A DNA stretch of 64,000 bases, from contig OY821782.1 in the NCBI GenBank assembly GCA_963682175.1, positions 25,999,741 through 26,063,740 of the forward strand, in the 5' to 3' direction. Positions 45,159 to 56,651 of this stretch are shown piece after piece (position 1 is the stretch's first letter; each line of letters begins with the position of its first letter). This DNA is from Triglochin maritima. Lineage: Eukaryota; Streptophyta; Magnoliopsida; Alismatales; Juncaginaceae. The notes beneath the pieces are model-generated. The model ran no database searches and was not told the DNA's origin. It was given only the letters and a program-made list of their open reading frames with translations. The position numbers and the translations under genes are program-made.

Positions 45159-46668
45159 TGTAGGATCGTGTGGGTTATGGGTCCACTAATCACTTTTACG
45201 CTAATCACCTACTTATTTAATCGATCGAGTTATATGCAGTGGAATTTAAACAACTAAATCAAGTAGGGAAGGAATATTGCAAACCACAAAGACGCGTCGG
45301 TTTTTATAGAGGTTCGGCACCCCACTCGGGTCCTAGTCCTCTCTTGCAAGCTCCGCTCGACTCCGCGAGCTCCGCCTACGACTTCACTATCCGCTCCCCG
45401 TTCCGGGCCGGGAGACAACGCCTTACAACCGTCAAACTCGCGAACAACCCTCGCCGAGCTTGGAATCCTCTTCTCACAATCCAAGAAGGATCACTTCGGG
45501 CTCTCACCGAAGTCTATACTCTTTTGACAAACTTTGTAACTAAGTGGGATTCACTCTCTAATTGAGCACACTTTGAGTAGGATGAGTAATTGATCAAGTG
45601 TGTATAGTTTAGGCTTATGGAGTGTAGAAATGGGAGCTTTGAGGATTGAGGTTTCTCTCTAATGTATTGGGACAATTGGAGTTGGAGAGTTGTGTTAACA
45701 ACATGTCTTGATCCTCTATTTATAAGCTCCTAAAGATTTCTAGCCGTTTGGACAAGATTTGATTGGGTTTTGTGCAAGATACACAAAGCAGAAAATCGGG
45801 CTGCAAATCTGTCCAGAACCAGTCGACCGAAACTACTAAACCGGTCAACCGTTCACTTGATTTCAAGGAGAACGGTCGAACAAATGAATACTCGGTCGGA
45901 CAAACGAGCTAGAACTTAACTCTACTTAAGTTAATCGGTCGAACCAAAGTATGGGGCGATCGACCGATAAGGGTATTCGGTTGAGACAAAGGTGCAACGG
46001 TCGAACGAAGAATGAGTCGACCGATAGCAGGGAATTTGGTTTCTTGTAGAAATGTTCAACCGGTCGACCGAAACAAGGTCGTTGTTCGACCGGTTACCGA
46101 ATGTATTTTGGGGTTAAGTTTGTTTTATATGAATACGACCGTTATAGGAATACGACAAGAAAAACGGCCATAATAAAATCTGGGATCGGTCGACCGAAAA
46201 AGTAGAACCGGTCGACTGGTGGAGTTCGGTAAAAGCACTATGGAGAGTCTATTATAAACCGGTCGAACTGAGAACTGGTTCGGTCGACCGGTTCACACAG
46301 GAAATCTGGGTTTAGGTTTTAAGTGATTTCCGACTAAGGTTTGGGTGATCTAATGAAGTCCAAATAAGGTGAAATTTTGTGTGTGACTTCTCTAAGGAAC
46401 CTAGTGTGTATGTGATAATTTTTTAGCTCTTGTATGCTCAATTTACACATGTTCCTAAGACTCAAAATAAAATCAAGATTACAAGTCTTCATATAGCTTT
46501 GTTACAAGTCTTGACTTGATTTCCTTCCTTCCATGAGTCTTGATCACCTGTAGAGGTTAGCACATGCAATATATATGCAATGCAATATGTGTGCTACTCT
46601 ACATTACTTATGATTAAGATTAGGTTGATTAAATCATCAAAACAAGGATTAAGGCCAAAAAGCCAACA
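45159..46668 (-). repeat. Family-X solo LTR with CACAG target duplication
   Basis: 1,510 bases. On the minus strand it starts TGTTGGC and ends ...CCTACA. CACAG is present on both sides (45154-45158 and 46669-46673). Removing it and one CACAG rejoins the CACTA gene in frame. It has no internal region, so it formed by recombination between two LTRs. It contains many TCGGTCGACCGA-like palindromes. Confidence 0.95.
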
Positions 46669-48372
46669 CACAGGTGTTCCCCCAAGAAGTATCTGAGCAG
46701 GACACCCTTGGCCATTTTGAGGTAAAAAATTATAAATTATAAGATTTTATTTTTCGCTTTGCATTGCAGTACATGTGATAAATTTGTCTTGAAATTTTTA
46801 GGATGGAGCCCCATGTGAACTCTTTGTGAATGATCCAGATATGAGAGTTGTAGCATATGGGAAGGTGTACACCCTAAAGTTGCATCATGGTGAACAAATA
46901 TAATCCAAAAATTTTAAGGTGACTTGAGATAAATCTGTCTATGGTAATGCACTCCTACCAATTTCTGAATCTAAAGTTCAGATGGTGGGCGATGCTGAAG
47001 GATGGGCGTTGCAATGACCTTGTTCATTAATTAAATTAAATGCAAAGGTATCAACTTTAAATTTAATAATTGCCTAAATGGTTGATATATAGTAATCATG
47101 TAAAGGAGTTCTAATAATATAGTTTTTAAATTTCAAAAGGCTAAAGGTCCAACATCCAAGCAATCTGAAATTGAAATTGTATTTGACGAGAGACAATTTC
47201 CTCCGAATTGTCAAAAGTTATACGATTTAATACAACATAAGGATGAAGATTCTTATGTTGAGAGTGTGATGAATAAACAAATTGTTGGAAAAAAGACGGA
47301 CGCTGGCATCGGATCTGCGTTGTTTGTCATAATATCCGATATGCAATTTTTTAGGATGGAAAAATTATGTGATTCAATCATCCAAGTTCAACTTAAGTAA
47401 GATTGAAGCCCTCTTTCAATATTAATTATGAAAATTATCAATTCTTTGATAATAGTTATGATATATTTCTTTTTGAATAAGTTATTTTACGAATTGCCAC
47501 ATGGGAAAAAACTCGGTTATTTGTGTCCCACAATTTCATGTTTCAAGGCCATTCAAGAAAAGACGAAAGATCGCAAAAGATTGCTACGATTATGTCTGAA
47601 AAAGAGAATGTTTTTCCTAGCACCTTATTGGAAGGTGTAAGTGATATTTCATTATATTTTATATTACTTATTATATTTGTTTTAGGATGTATAATCAAGT
47701 TATTTAACATGTTTGATTTACAGTGATCATTGGATGTTGACCATTTTGGTTCGTAGTTTTAATATTGCATATTGGTTTGATCCTCTAGCGTCAGATAGGC
47801 CAAGGAAATCATTAAAGAATATTGTTCAGTTATTAGTTACTTTTAGTATAGTTTATTTATATTTATTAACTAATTTTTCAATAGTTGCATATTTGATTTA
47901 AATGTCTGACCATTTGTGTAATTTTGACAGAACCATGGATATATATAAAATGTTGGGTGTAAGGAGTAAGAAGAAGCTAACTACTTGGCATGCCATGAAG
48001 GTAAATTTGTTCATTATTAAAGTAAACCATGAAACAATTAATTTGCATCCATTTCATCGTTTCGATATAATCATGATTTTTTTGTGTGGAAATGTTGTAG
48101 TACCGTAAACAAGCTGGAAATAATGAATGTGGTTACTACGTCATGACTTCTATGGTACAAATTGTCAACTTGGGATTGAATGAATGTGATTTACGACATG
48201 TATCTTCGCTATGTAACTGCACATTTTAGGTTATTTTAATTATTTATCATTTAAATTATTTTTGTAGATTTTTGAACCTGACCTTCAACCATTTTCGCAA
48301 GAAGAGATTGATCAAACATGGGAGAGGTGGTATGCTTACTTTGTTAGTCATATTTTACAACGTCCAGTATAA
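46669..48372 (+). pseudogene. CACTA element B: C48 (Ulp1-like) protease region
   Basis: Second half of the gene. Early pieces read VSEQDTLGHFE and CELFVNDPDMRVVAYGKVYTL (46802-46900). A SUMO-protease-like fold follows: catalytic His in DHWMLTILV (47726), Asp in YWFDPLAS (47770), and Cys in NNECGYYVMTSM (48119-48155). It ends EEIDQTWERWYAYFVSH at 48352. The catalytic His, Asp and Cys are all present, but frames are shifted between exons. Fusion or pairing of such proteases with CACTA proteins is known in plants; the role is unclear. Confidence 0.8.
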
Positions 48373-48928
48373 CCACAATCATTAAAAATTTGTATTTAAA
48401 TAGTGGATGAATGTTGTGTTACATTTCTGTGTTGGACATCAGTTAAATAGTGTGTTGGACATTTTTGTGTTTAATAGTGGATGAATGAGTGAATAGTGGA
48501 TGAATGAGTTAGTGAATGTGAGTTACATTTCTGTGCAGGGGGTTTGAATCTGAACCAAAACAAAATAGAACCCGAAATTGATATTGGGTCTACCACGTCG
48601 GATTTCCTTCATATCCGGTGTGGTAGACCCAATATCACGTCGGGTAGGCATGCATCCGATGTGGTAGACCCAATATCTAGTATGTGTAGTTGCATACTTG
48701 CATAATAGTATTGTAATGATAGTACATTTGCCGACGTTGTAGGCTATTAAAACCAAAAAATAAAAAAACCGACGTGGTAGACCCCTTCTACCATGTCGGA
48801 TTATGACCGACGTGAAAGAGTACCCCCGTATAACGTCCCCACCTACCACGTCGGTCAACCAAGGTGGTCAACCCGACGTTAAAATACCCCCTTAATATCC
48901 GACATTATAACCTTTTTTCCAGCAATGC

Positions 48929-49920
48929 CATTAGCAACTTTAAGTTTACTTCCTCCCTTTGGGAGTTTCGTCACTGAATGGGATTCCATTTTTTAGCAAG
49001 TTGTGCTTTGCAATCGTTACACATTCATTACATGTCCAAATTTCATACAAAAGTGACATTTTGGAGTAAAACATGCTTTGTACCAGATGTACTTACCTTT
49101 ACGTTAGCAACAACCACCTTCATTTTCTTTTTCCCTTTACCATTACCGTGGACCATTAAAGGCAAGGTGTGCAAACTCAGACTTTTCAATTTTAAGCTTT
49201 TCTTATTCTTCAACATACATAGCAATTAATTTGCTCATTTTCCATTTCTCTTTTTGTGTGTTATAATTGATCTTGAAAGGACAAAAATGTGCAAGTAGAG
49301 AAGTCATAATACAATAAAAAATAAAACCTTCAGAAATTGCCATATACGGGCCTTTCAGTTTTGCGGCCATATCGCTAATTATCATGATATGTTCACGTAT
49401 ACTGCTAATCCCATTATACTTAGTTGTGAGCATTTTCATTATAAGAGCACTCGCATTAGCCTTAGAAGTACCCTTACATTGCTCCTCAACAGAAGCCAAA
49501 TATTCTTTAGCATTAAATGATTTGTTAGCACTATCCTTCTCAGGGATTTCTCCTCGGATGACAGGCGTGATGGAACTTTTCAAAATCATAAGGGATATGC
49601 AATTAGAAGACTCCCACTTTTCGTAATTAGCCTTTTGATCATTAGAACTTGTGGTTGTAGGGCGTAGGAGCATCCATTCGAAATGCATGATCAATTTTCA
49701 AAACACCAAGACATATTTCTATTTGCTCCTTCCAAGTGAGAAAATAAGTTCCATTAAGTGATTCAATTCGAGAGACTTGAGATGTAACATGTTGTATTAT
49801 TTTCAAATAAACATGATGCTTACTTTCAGTAACTACATAAACCACATGAGAAACAAACAACAAAACGACATTAATTAACTCTATTCTAACAGTTAACAAA
49901 CTAAAATTAACATTAAACAT
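48929..49920 (-). pseudogene. Copia element C: gag remnant
   Basis: Gag of a copia family distinct from A and B. Minus strand from about 49800: LNGTYFLTWKEQIEICLGVL, then after a frameshift at 49680 a 160-residue stretch with SREHIM-like and ISDMAAKLKGPYMAISEGF blocks (UBN2-type gag). A zinc knuckle CHFCMKFGHVMNVC-like motif (CX2CX4HX4C, last Cys only by frame change) lies near 49050. It is cut by CACTA element B at 48928; no pol is present. Confidence 0.75.
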
Positions 49921-50277
49921 CCAAAAATTATTTCAGTTACTACGTGATCGATTTCGCATAATTATTAATCTAAGTTGGTACAATTAATAACATTCACATA
50001 ATATACATTCATAAATCAATCTATATCACCATTGAGCAGAAAATAAATTGATTCGCAAAATCATTAGTCATAAGAGAATTTATTTAATAAATCATGTCCA
50101 CAATTAAAGTTGGTAAAATTATGTCCACAAGATAACCACCCAAAATTTTATTTAACAAAATGAGATATACAATTAAAGTCGTTAAAATTGACGATTACCA
50201 ATTATTAAACGGTTAACATTTTTCCTTACGGCAAACCCATATGATAATTTTGTTGGGTCAAATATCATATGTAAATG

Positions 50278-50324
<47 letters not shown>

Positions 50325-50960
50325 CCTAAGATTTAGTGAGCTTAGTACTCATCTTATTTATTTAAACTCCCTACAATCTCACCATTAGATTTAATTACAG
50401 TTAATCTATAGTTAATATCCACGGTTAGATTATACGGTTAACTATAAATATATGGGTATATATATACCCATATATATATATATATTTAATAGTTTAACCA
50501 CAAGTTTATGATTACGTGAGATAAAAAAACTAAAGTTACTTAAGATTCCAAATCAAAACGTTTGATGAAAAATACTTAAACTCGCGATGAGGACAGTCTA
50601 AATACTTAATCTTTTAATAAAGGGTTTTTAATTTGCTTTTGTGACAGTCTAAAACACCATAATTTGGATTATGCCACCACAATACATCTATTTCTATATC
50701 TATCACTCAAAAAGTACTTTTACGCCATGGATGTCATTATGTTTTTTGATATGCCAATATTAAATGTTTTCCTTCAACAATGTTAATTTTCAGTAAACAA
50801 CTATAATTAAATCAATATTTAATTGCTAAATTTATAATGTTTTGTTAAGAAATTTAATAACTACGTCTCTAACCCTCTTATCTCAAACTTTTCTCTCTCT
50901 CTCTTGTCTTTCTCTGCTCTCTTCTCTCTCGCCTTTCTCTTACGGTTAATCAAAGCACAT
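49921..50960. other. AT-rich intergenic stretch without genes
   Basis: Contains a (TA)n run at 50281-50322, a shorter one at 50458-50486, and a CT-rich block at 50885-50940. No supported ORF. Confidence 0.6.
50281..50322. repeat. (TA)n microsatellite
   Basis: About 21 uninterrupted TA units. Confidence 0.95.
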
Positions 50961-51374
50961 TAGGGTGCATCTGGATGGACTGATTCAAGCTCCTCTACAA
51001 CCAAGGAGCAGCTACAGTACCTGGAGGTCATCCAAATACATGTGGGCTCCTCAGAATCTGAGCTCCCTGCACGTATCCCAATGCCATTTCTTTAATTGGT
51101 GAGCTTCTCCAGCTCCCACACCACCTACAAAAATTTAGATCATCCTGCCCCTGCGGAATTGAGGAAATTCGTCATTATTTTATGTCATGTTTATATTTGA
51201 TTGGAGGATACTTTTAGGATTTCGTTTGACAAAACATCTGGGATCCACCAAGTTTATCGTCATCCAAACAACTCCGACTTCTGCTAGGAAGAAGCATCTT
51301 CTGGGACTAAAAATTCAAGAGCTGACTTCCTACAGGAATCTAACATTTGGGAGCCCTATCTAAATGCACCTCTA
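50961..51374. mobile_element. MITE-like element
   Basis: Begins TAGGGTGCATCTGGATGG; the right end read inverted is TAGAGGTGCATTTAGATAG, so the ends are matching inverted repeats with a few changes. 414 bases, no ORF. Target duplication not clear. Confidence 0.6.
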
Positions 51375-53270
51375 AACGTCTCCAATGAACCCACCTATTT
51401 ATCATCTCTCTTCTTAATCTACTCCCCCCTTTGTCACATCTCTCTCAATCCCCAACCAAACCCAACTCTTCACCCTCTCCCTCCAACAAACCCCAACCCA
51501 ACCGATCACACTCTCCCTCCAACCAACCCTAATCGACCAACTGATCACGCTCTCCCTTCAACCAACAACAACTTAACCCAACCCACATCGTCATCCCTAT
51601 TGGCTTTTAGGACTTAATATATGTTTTGATGATTAACTAACATAATCTTAATCACAATCAAATGTAGTGTAGCACACGTTATGCATAGAACATATATTGT
51701 ATTATGCTAACATCTATAGGTGATCAAGACTGAAGGATGAATGGAATGAAATCAGGACGTGTAATCAAGTTGTTTGAAAACATGTAATTTTTTCTTTATT
51801 TGAGTCTTTGGAATCTATGTGAACTTTAGCATACAAGAGTTAAAATCTATTCACATACACATTAAGTTCCTTGTAGAAGTCACACACAAAATCTCACATC
51901 AATTGCACTTCAATAGATCACCCAAACTTAGGTCGGAAAATCACTTAATATAAACCTCTACATGTCTGTGCAGAATGGTCGAACAGAAATGTTTGACTGT
52001 TATACTAGTTAAACGATTCTTCAATGATGATTTTACCTAGGTCCATCAGTCGAGCTATTTAATCCTTTCGGCCGACCATTTGACCCATATTTTCAAGATG
52101 ATCGTTAACCTTGTCGTATTATACAATAGTCGTATTCATATTTCTTCCTAACCCCTAAAATGCATTTGGCCATCGGTCGAACGTTGACTTGAAAATGGTC
52201 GACTGGATGAACTCTAATTTTGTGCCCAAAAGTATTGGGATTTCAGGAGGATTATAGAGGTAAATTATTTCGTCCTCTTTAGTCATCAATATGGATCGTC
52301 TCTATTACTAACTTTAAACAAATAATCAATCAAGCATTTTGCATACAAGATTAAGTATCTAATCTACACTTATGCAAATATATCTAAATCGAAATTTTGG
52401 ATTTTAGATTTCATACATTTGTCTAGTGAAAATGAATTTCTCTCGATAACTTGAAGAGTCTTCACACCTTTGCCTCTAAGGTTTGCCTAGAACCAAACAA
52501 GGACTAGTTCAAGACTTTGCTAGAGATCTACTAGTCTTCCCTTCATCGATCACTCTTGAATGGAAATATATGCCTCGACAAACATGGGAGAGAAGAAAGG
52601 TGACTGAAAAAACTTAAAAACTTGCTATACAAGTTACATTTTTCTTCTCCTTTTATAGGGGCAAGTTAGGGAAAACCCTAACCATAAGATGAGCTCAATG
52701 AGTCCATGACCCATTAGGTCCATGACCCACTAGTTCCATATTCCATTCCAAACTAATTGATTGAAGGGTTAAGCTTATTATAAATTCATGTCATGACAAT
52801 GTAACATCCATTATCATATTATGTGCCATAAATATTATATTATGTAATATACATTGCACTTCTCCAAATAATATTATCCACCATCTCATGAACTCATATT
52901 AAATGTTACAACATGTAACACTTTATTTCATCATCTTATCACATGCATTTAATTTCATATCATATGAAATATAACGCATCATATAAAACGTATAAAATGC
53001 TTTTCTTGTTTCTCGTTCAGTTGGTGTGACCTTTATCGAGGATCCGGGTTGGATTGATAATGGTATAAAATATTTTATTATCATAAACTATAAGCGGTAC
53101 TATAGTTGTACATTATAGTCACCCATTCAACATAGATGAAATGTAACCATTTTATAGAACATGATATTGTAACAATATTATAAATAACATTACTGGTGTT
53201 TATTCATTGTCTCATGATGTCATGAATAATATACAAAGTAGGGATGTCACCTTTTCATTATATTCATTTC

Positions 53271-54756
53271 TGTTGGTTTTTTGGCCTTAATCTATGTTTT
53301 GATGATTTAATCAACCTAATCTTAATTATAATGAATGTAGAGTAGCACACATATTGCATTGCATGTATATTGCTATGTGCTAACTTCTACAAGTGATCAA
53401 GACTCAAGGAAGAAAGGAAATCATGTCAAGACATGTAATCAAGCTCTTGAAGACATGTAATTTGCATTTCTTTTGAGTCTTAGCAACTTTGTGTAATTGA
53501 GCATACTTGAGCTAAACCCTACTCAAACACACACTAGGTTCCTTATAGAAGTCACACACAAAATTTTATATAATTTGGACTTCAATAGATCACCCAAACT
53601 TAGACAGGAAAACATTAAACACTTAATCTGATCTGTCTGCCCACATTCGGTCGACTGAAACAGATCGTTCGGTCGATTGAGTGAACAATTACCCAGTTAG
53701 TGTTTTACTGCCCTGTTTCGGTCGACCGAGTTAACACAAATTTCCGACCGTTTGTTTTGTCGTATTATACCCAACGGTCGTATTCGTATTTTTCCATATA
53801 CCCCAAAATACATTTAGTGTATCGGTCGACCGAGGACCTCGTTCGGTCGACCAAACGTATGATATCTCGACAAACCCAAAGTGCCCGTCGGTTTTCGATC
53901 GACTGTGGACCTTGTTTCGGTCGACCAAATGTGATCTTGTTTGTTAACCCCAAAGAGCCTGTTATGAATCGGTCGACCGAACCTATCTCGGTGTTCGATA
54001 GACAACTAAAGTGTACCTAAGTCATAGACTTTGGCGGTCGACCGTTCCTTAACTGGTCGACTGAACCGTGTCCAAAACTGCCCAATGGTCGACCGAACTT
54101 ACCAATCCGGTCGACCAAACTTATACAGAATTGCATCATGCAAGTTTCTATTTTGTATATCTTCCACAATCTTTTACCAAACTTGTCCCAGTGGCTATAA
54201 CTCACTTAGAGCTTATAAATAGGTGTTCTTATGACACAATTACACAGTTCTCACACTTCCATTGGTCATATACACTTAAGAGAAAACTCCAAGTCTCCCA
54301 ATCCCCAAATCTACTCTCCAAGCCTAAACTTCCACACTTTAGTATCAATTCCACATCCTAAGCTAAGTGTTCTCAAGTTAGAGAGTGTGTTCCACTCAAC
54401 ATCTATGTTGTAAAGAAGCAAGGATTTAGGTGAAAGCCCAACATGTTCCTCTTGGATTGTGAGAGAAGAAAGTCAAGCTCACGAGGGTGTTCGTGGAGCT
54501 TGTTTTGTAAAAGGCTTAATCTCGGTCCGGAATGAGGTTGATAGTGAAGACGTGAGTGGAGCTCGAGGAGATCGAGCAGAGCTTGCAAGAGAGGAAGTAG
54601 GTGGGAGGCCGAACCTCTAAAAAAATCCGGTGTCATCATTGTGGTTTGCTATACTTGCTTGTTTTTGTTTAATTCCGCTGTGCATTCTTTGATTGCTTAA
54701 ACAAGTAGGTAATTAGCTTAAAAGTGATTAGAATTAGAGACCCAAACAATAGTACA
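53271..54756 (+). repeat. Family-X solo LTR (inner), ATTTC target duplication
   Basis: 1,486 bases from TGTTGG to ...AGTACA, flanked by ATTTC on both sides (53266-53270 and 54757-54761). It holds about twelve CGGTCGACCG-like palindromes between 53645 and 54120 and a TATA box at 54214-54221. It is the least damaged member of its family in the window. Confidence 0.95.
54214..54221 (+). promoter_or_regulatory. TATA box of the inner family-X LTR
   Basis: TATAAATA preceded by AGCT, conserved in the outer copy near 55727. Transcription of the element would start about 30 bases downstream. Confidence 0.55.
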
Positions 54757-56282
54757 ATTTCTTGGTCTCTCTTGAGCAAATTATAAATATATAGTTGGTA
54801 TCACTTCAACTATATTGCATGAATTTACAATTCTACTCTACCATGGGCCAGTGACATCATAACTCATTCTAATGAGGGACAATGATATTGTTGACCTACA
54901 ATCCTTTCCAGCACAATCCATATATGAAGAACTACTACTTTTATCATCACTTGTAATAAGCAACATTTAATAGTAATTATGTTATACATTTCTCATGTGA
55001 AAGATGCAGTCTCATATCTTAGAATTTATAAACACAGAGAAAACATTAATGACACAAACACAATCCTATAAGGTTTTCACTTGTTAGGTCATGTTAAATG
55101 TATGAAACCTTTCAGACACTCGTGCTATTAAATGATAATCTTATATCAACATTTGTAGAACTACAATGTACTTTAATCAACACGACAATCTTTTCATGGT
55201 ATAATAGTGTTCCCTGCTAATTACCAAGATTGTGAACACTTTAGAGTTTCATGTTTGTTATCATATAGAGTTCTACGATTCAAGACCAAGAGCATATTCC
55301 TGAACATTTCTATAAAACATCAAGCTCATGGGACAAAATGTCATATATAACATTCAATTCATAGACATAACATGTAAAAGCAATCAACAAAAGAAACTTT
55401 TAGAACACAAAACTAACAATAAAGTGCATGTTATTTTCAGTCGAACAAACTTCCTTGTTGCGTTTAACTGCCAATCTTTAAGCTGACCAAAACCCTCTAA
55501 TCGGTCGACTGCCCTAGTTCGACCGATAACTTAAGTTATAGTCCAATTGGTTCAACCTTAGCATAATTGGCACGAACGTTTCCTTATTTTTATGGAAACG
55601 GTCGACCGATTATCCCGTATCGGTAGACTGGTTTAGGATAGATATGGTGAACTTAGTTTTCTATTTTGTGTATCTTACACAAACCTCAACCAAATCTTCC
55701 CCAACGTCTATAACACATTAAGAGCTTATAAATAGAGGTTCACACACCTTATTTACACAACTCTCCAACTTCTATTTGTCTCCTACATTAGAGAGAATCC
55801 TCCCATCTCAAAAAACCAAAATCCTACACTCAAAAGCTTATACTTCCACACTCTAGTTATCAAATCCTATTCATACTCAAAGTGTGCTCAAGTTAGAGAG
55901 TGTCTGATCCACAAACAATTGATGTCAAAGATCGTAAAGATTTTGGTGAAAGCCCGAAGCATCCTTCTTGCATTGTGAGAAGAAGAAATCGAGCTCGACG
56001 AGGATTGTTCACCAGTTCGTGTTGTAAAAGCATTCTCTCTTGGCCCAGAACGACGAGTGGTTAGCGAAGATGTAGGCGGGACTCGTGGGATGAAGCGGAG
56101 CTTGCAAAAGAGGAAGTAAGATATGGTTGGTGGATTCGAACCTCTATAAAACCGCCGAGTTGTATTTGTGGTTTGTTTGTTTTATTCCCTACTCATTCTT
56201 TTATTGTTTATTTTCGCTGCATATTAAAGTAGTGATTAGAAATTTGATTAGATCAATTAAGGTCCATCAATCCTACAATCCC

Positions 56283-56651
56283 CTTCGTCAACCTAGCCCG
56301 TCACTCTCTCACCTCTCTTCCCTTTGACCTCAGTGTTGGTATCCTCGTCGCACTTCTCGTCCGCCTCTCCCACATCTGCGTCATTTTCCCTAAAGCCCTT
56401 CTAAACTTGTCGCAGCATCCACAACGAGGGTGGTGGTGCGGGTGCATCTAGAAGTAGGAGACTCCATCAAAGCTCCTGTCAATGGTAATAACCTCTAGAT
56501 TGATGAAGTTGAAATTGACCCCACATTGAAAATAGCGAGAGATGTGCAAATCAAGGTTGGGTTTGCAAACTCAGAGAAACAAGGGAAAAGGAGAGAGAGA
56601 GAAGAAGAAAGAGAGAACATAGAAAATAATAGAGAGAAGAAAGTGGGCAAA
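56283..56651. other. Pyrimidine- then purine-rich stretch
   Basis: Continues the C-rich sequence of 51420-51592 once the nested LTRs are removed, and ends GA-rich (56590-56640). No gene supported. Confidence 0.45.

Larger units (their letters stand above)
41452..48928 (+). mobile_element. CACTA element B (with solo LTR inside)
   Basis: The left end is CATTGTTGGACTACC; the right end read inverted is CATTGCTGGAAAAAAGG. They share the first nine bases but one, a mutated CACTG-type terminus. Subterminal arrays of GACGTGGTAG / CTACCACGTC fill 41455-41985, 42830-43180, 43550-43680 and 48585-48915. The gene between them is TNP1-like with a protease region. No matching 3-base target duplication is seen (ATT versus CCA), and the flanks are different elements, so one side was rearranged. 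Confidence 0.75.
52230..55409 (-). repeat. Copia-B-type LTR inside the outer family-X LTR, itself interrupted
   Basis: The right part (54757-55409) matches the LTR of copia B (30090-30757), ending at the same GAACACA. The left part (52230-53270) reaches TATTCATTTC, where the inner LTR sits. The empty site is visible in copia B as CATTTCTTGATCTC. The left border is uncertain. Confidence 0.75.
51598..56277 (+). repeat. Family-X solo LTR (outer), split by nested insertions, ATCCC target duplication
   Basis: The first half is 51598-52230, starting TATTGGC, a changed TGTTGGC. The second half is 55410-56277, ending ...CCTACA. ATCCC flanks both sides (51593-51597 and 56278-56282). Both halves contain the CGGTCGAC-type repeats. 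It is the oldest member of the nest and the most diverged family-X copy here. TATA box TATAAATA near 55727. Confidence 0.9.

Noticed and set aside
53645..54120. Regular palindromes that could suggest a CRISPR-like array
   Set aside because: Spacing is irregular, units diverge, and the sequence is a plant LTR with target duplications.
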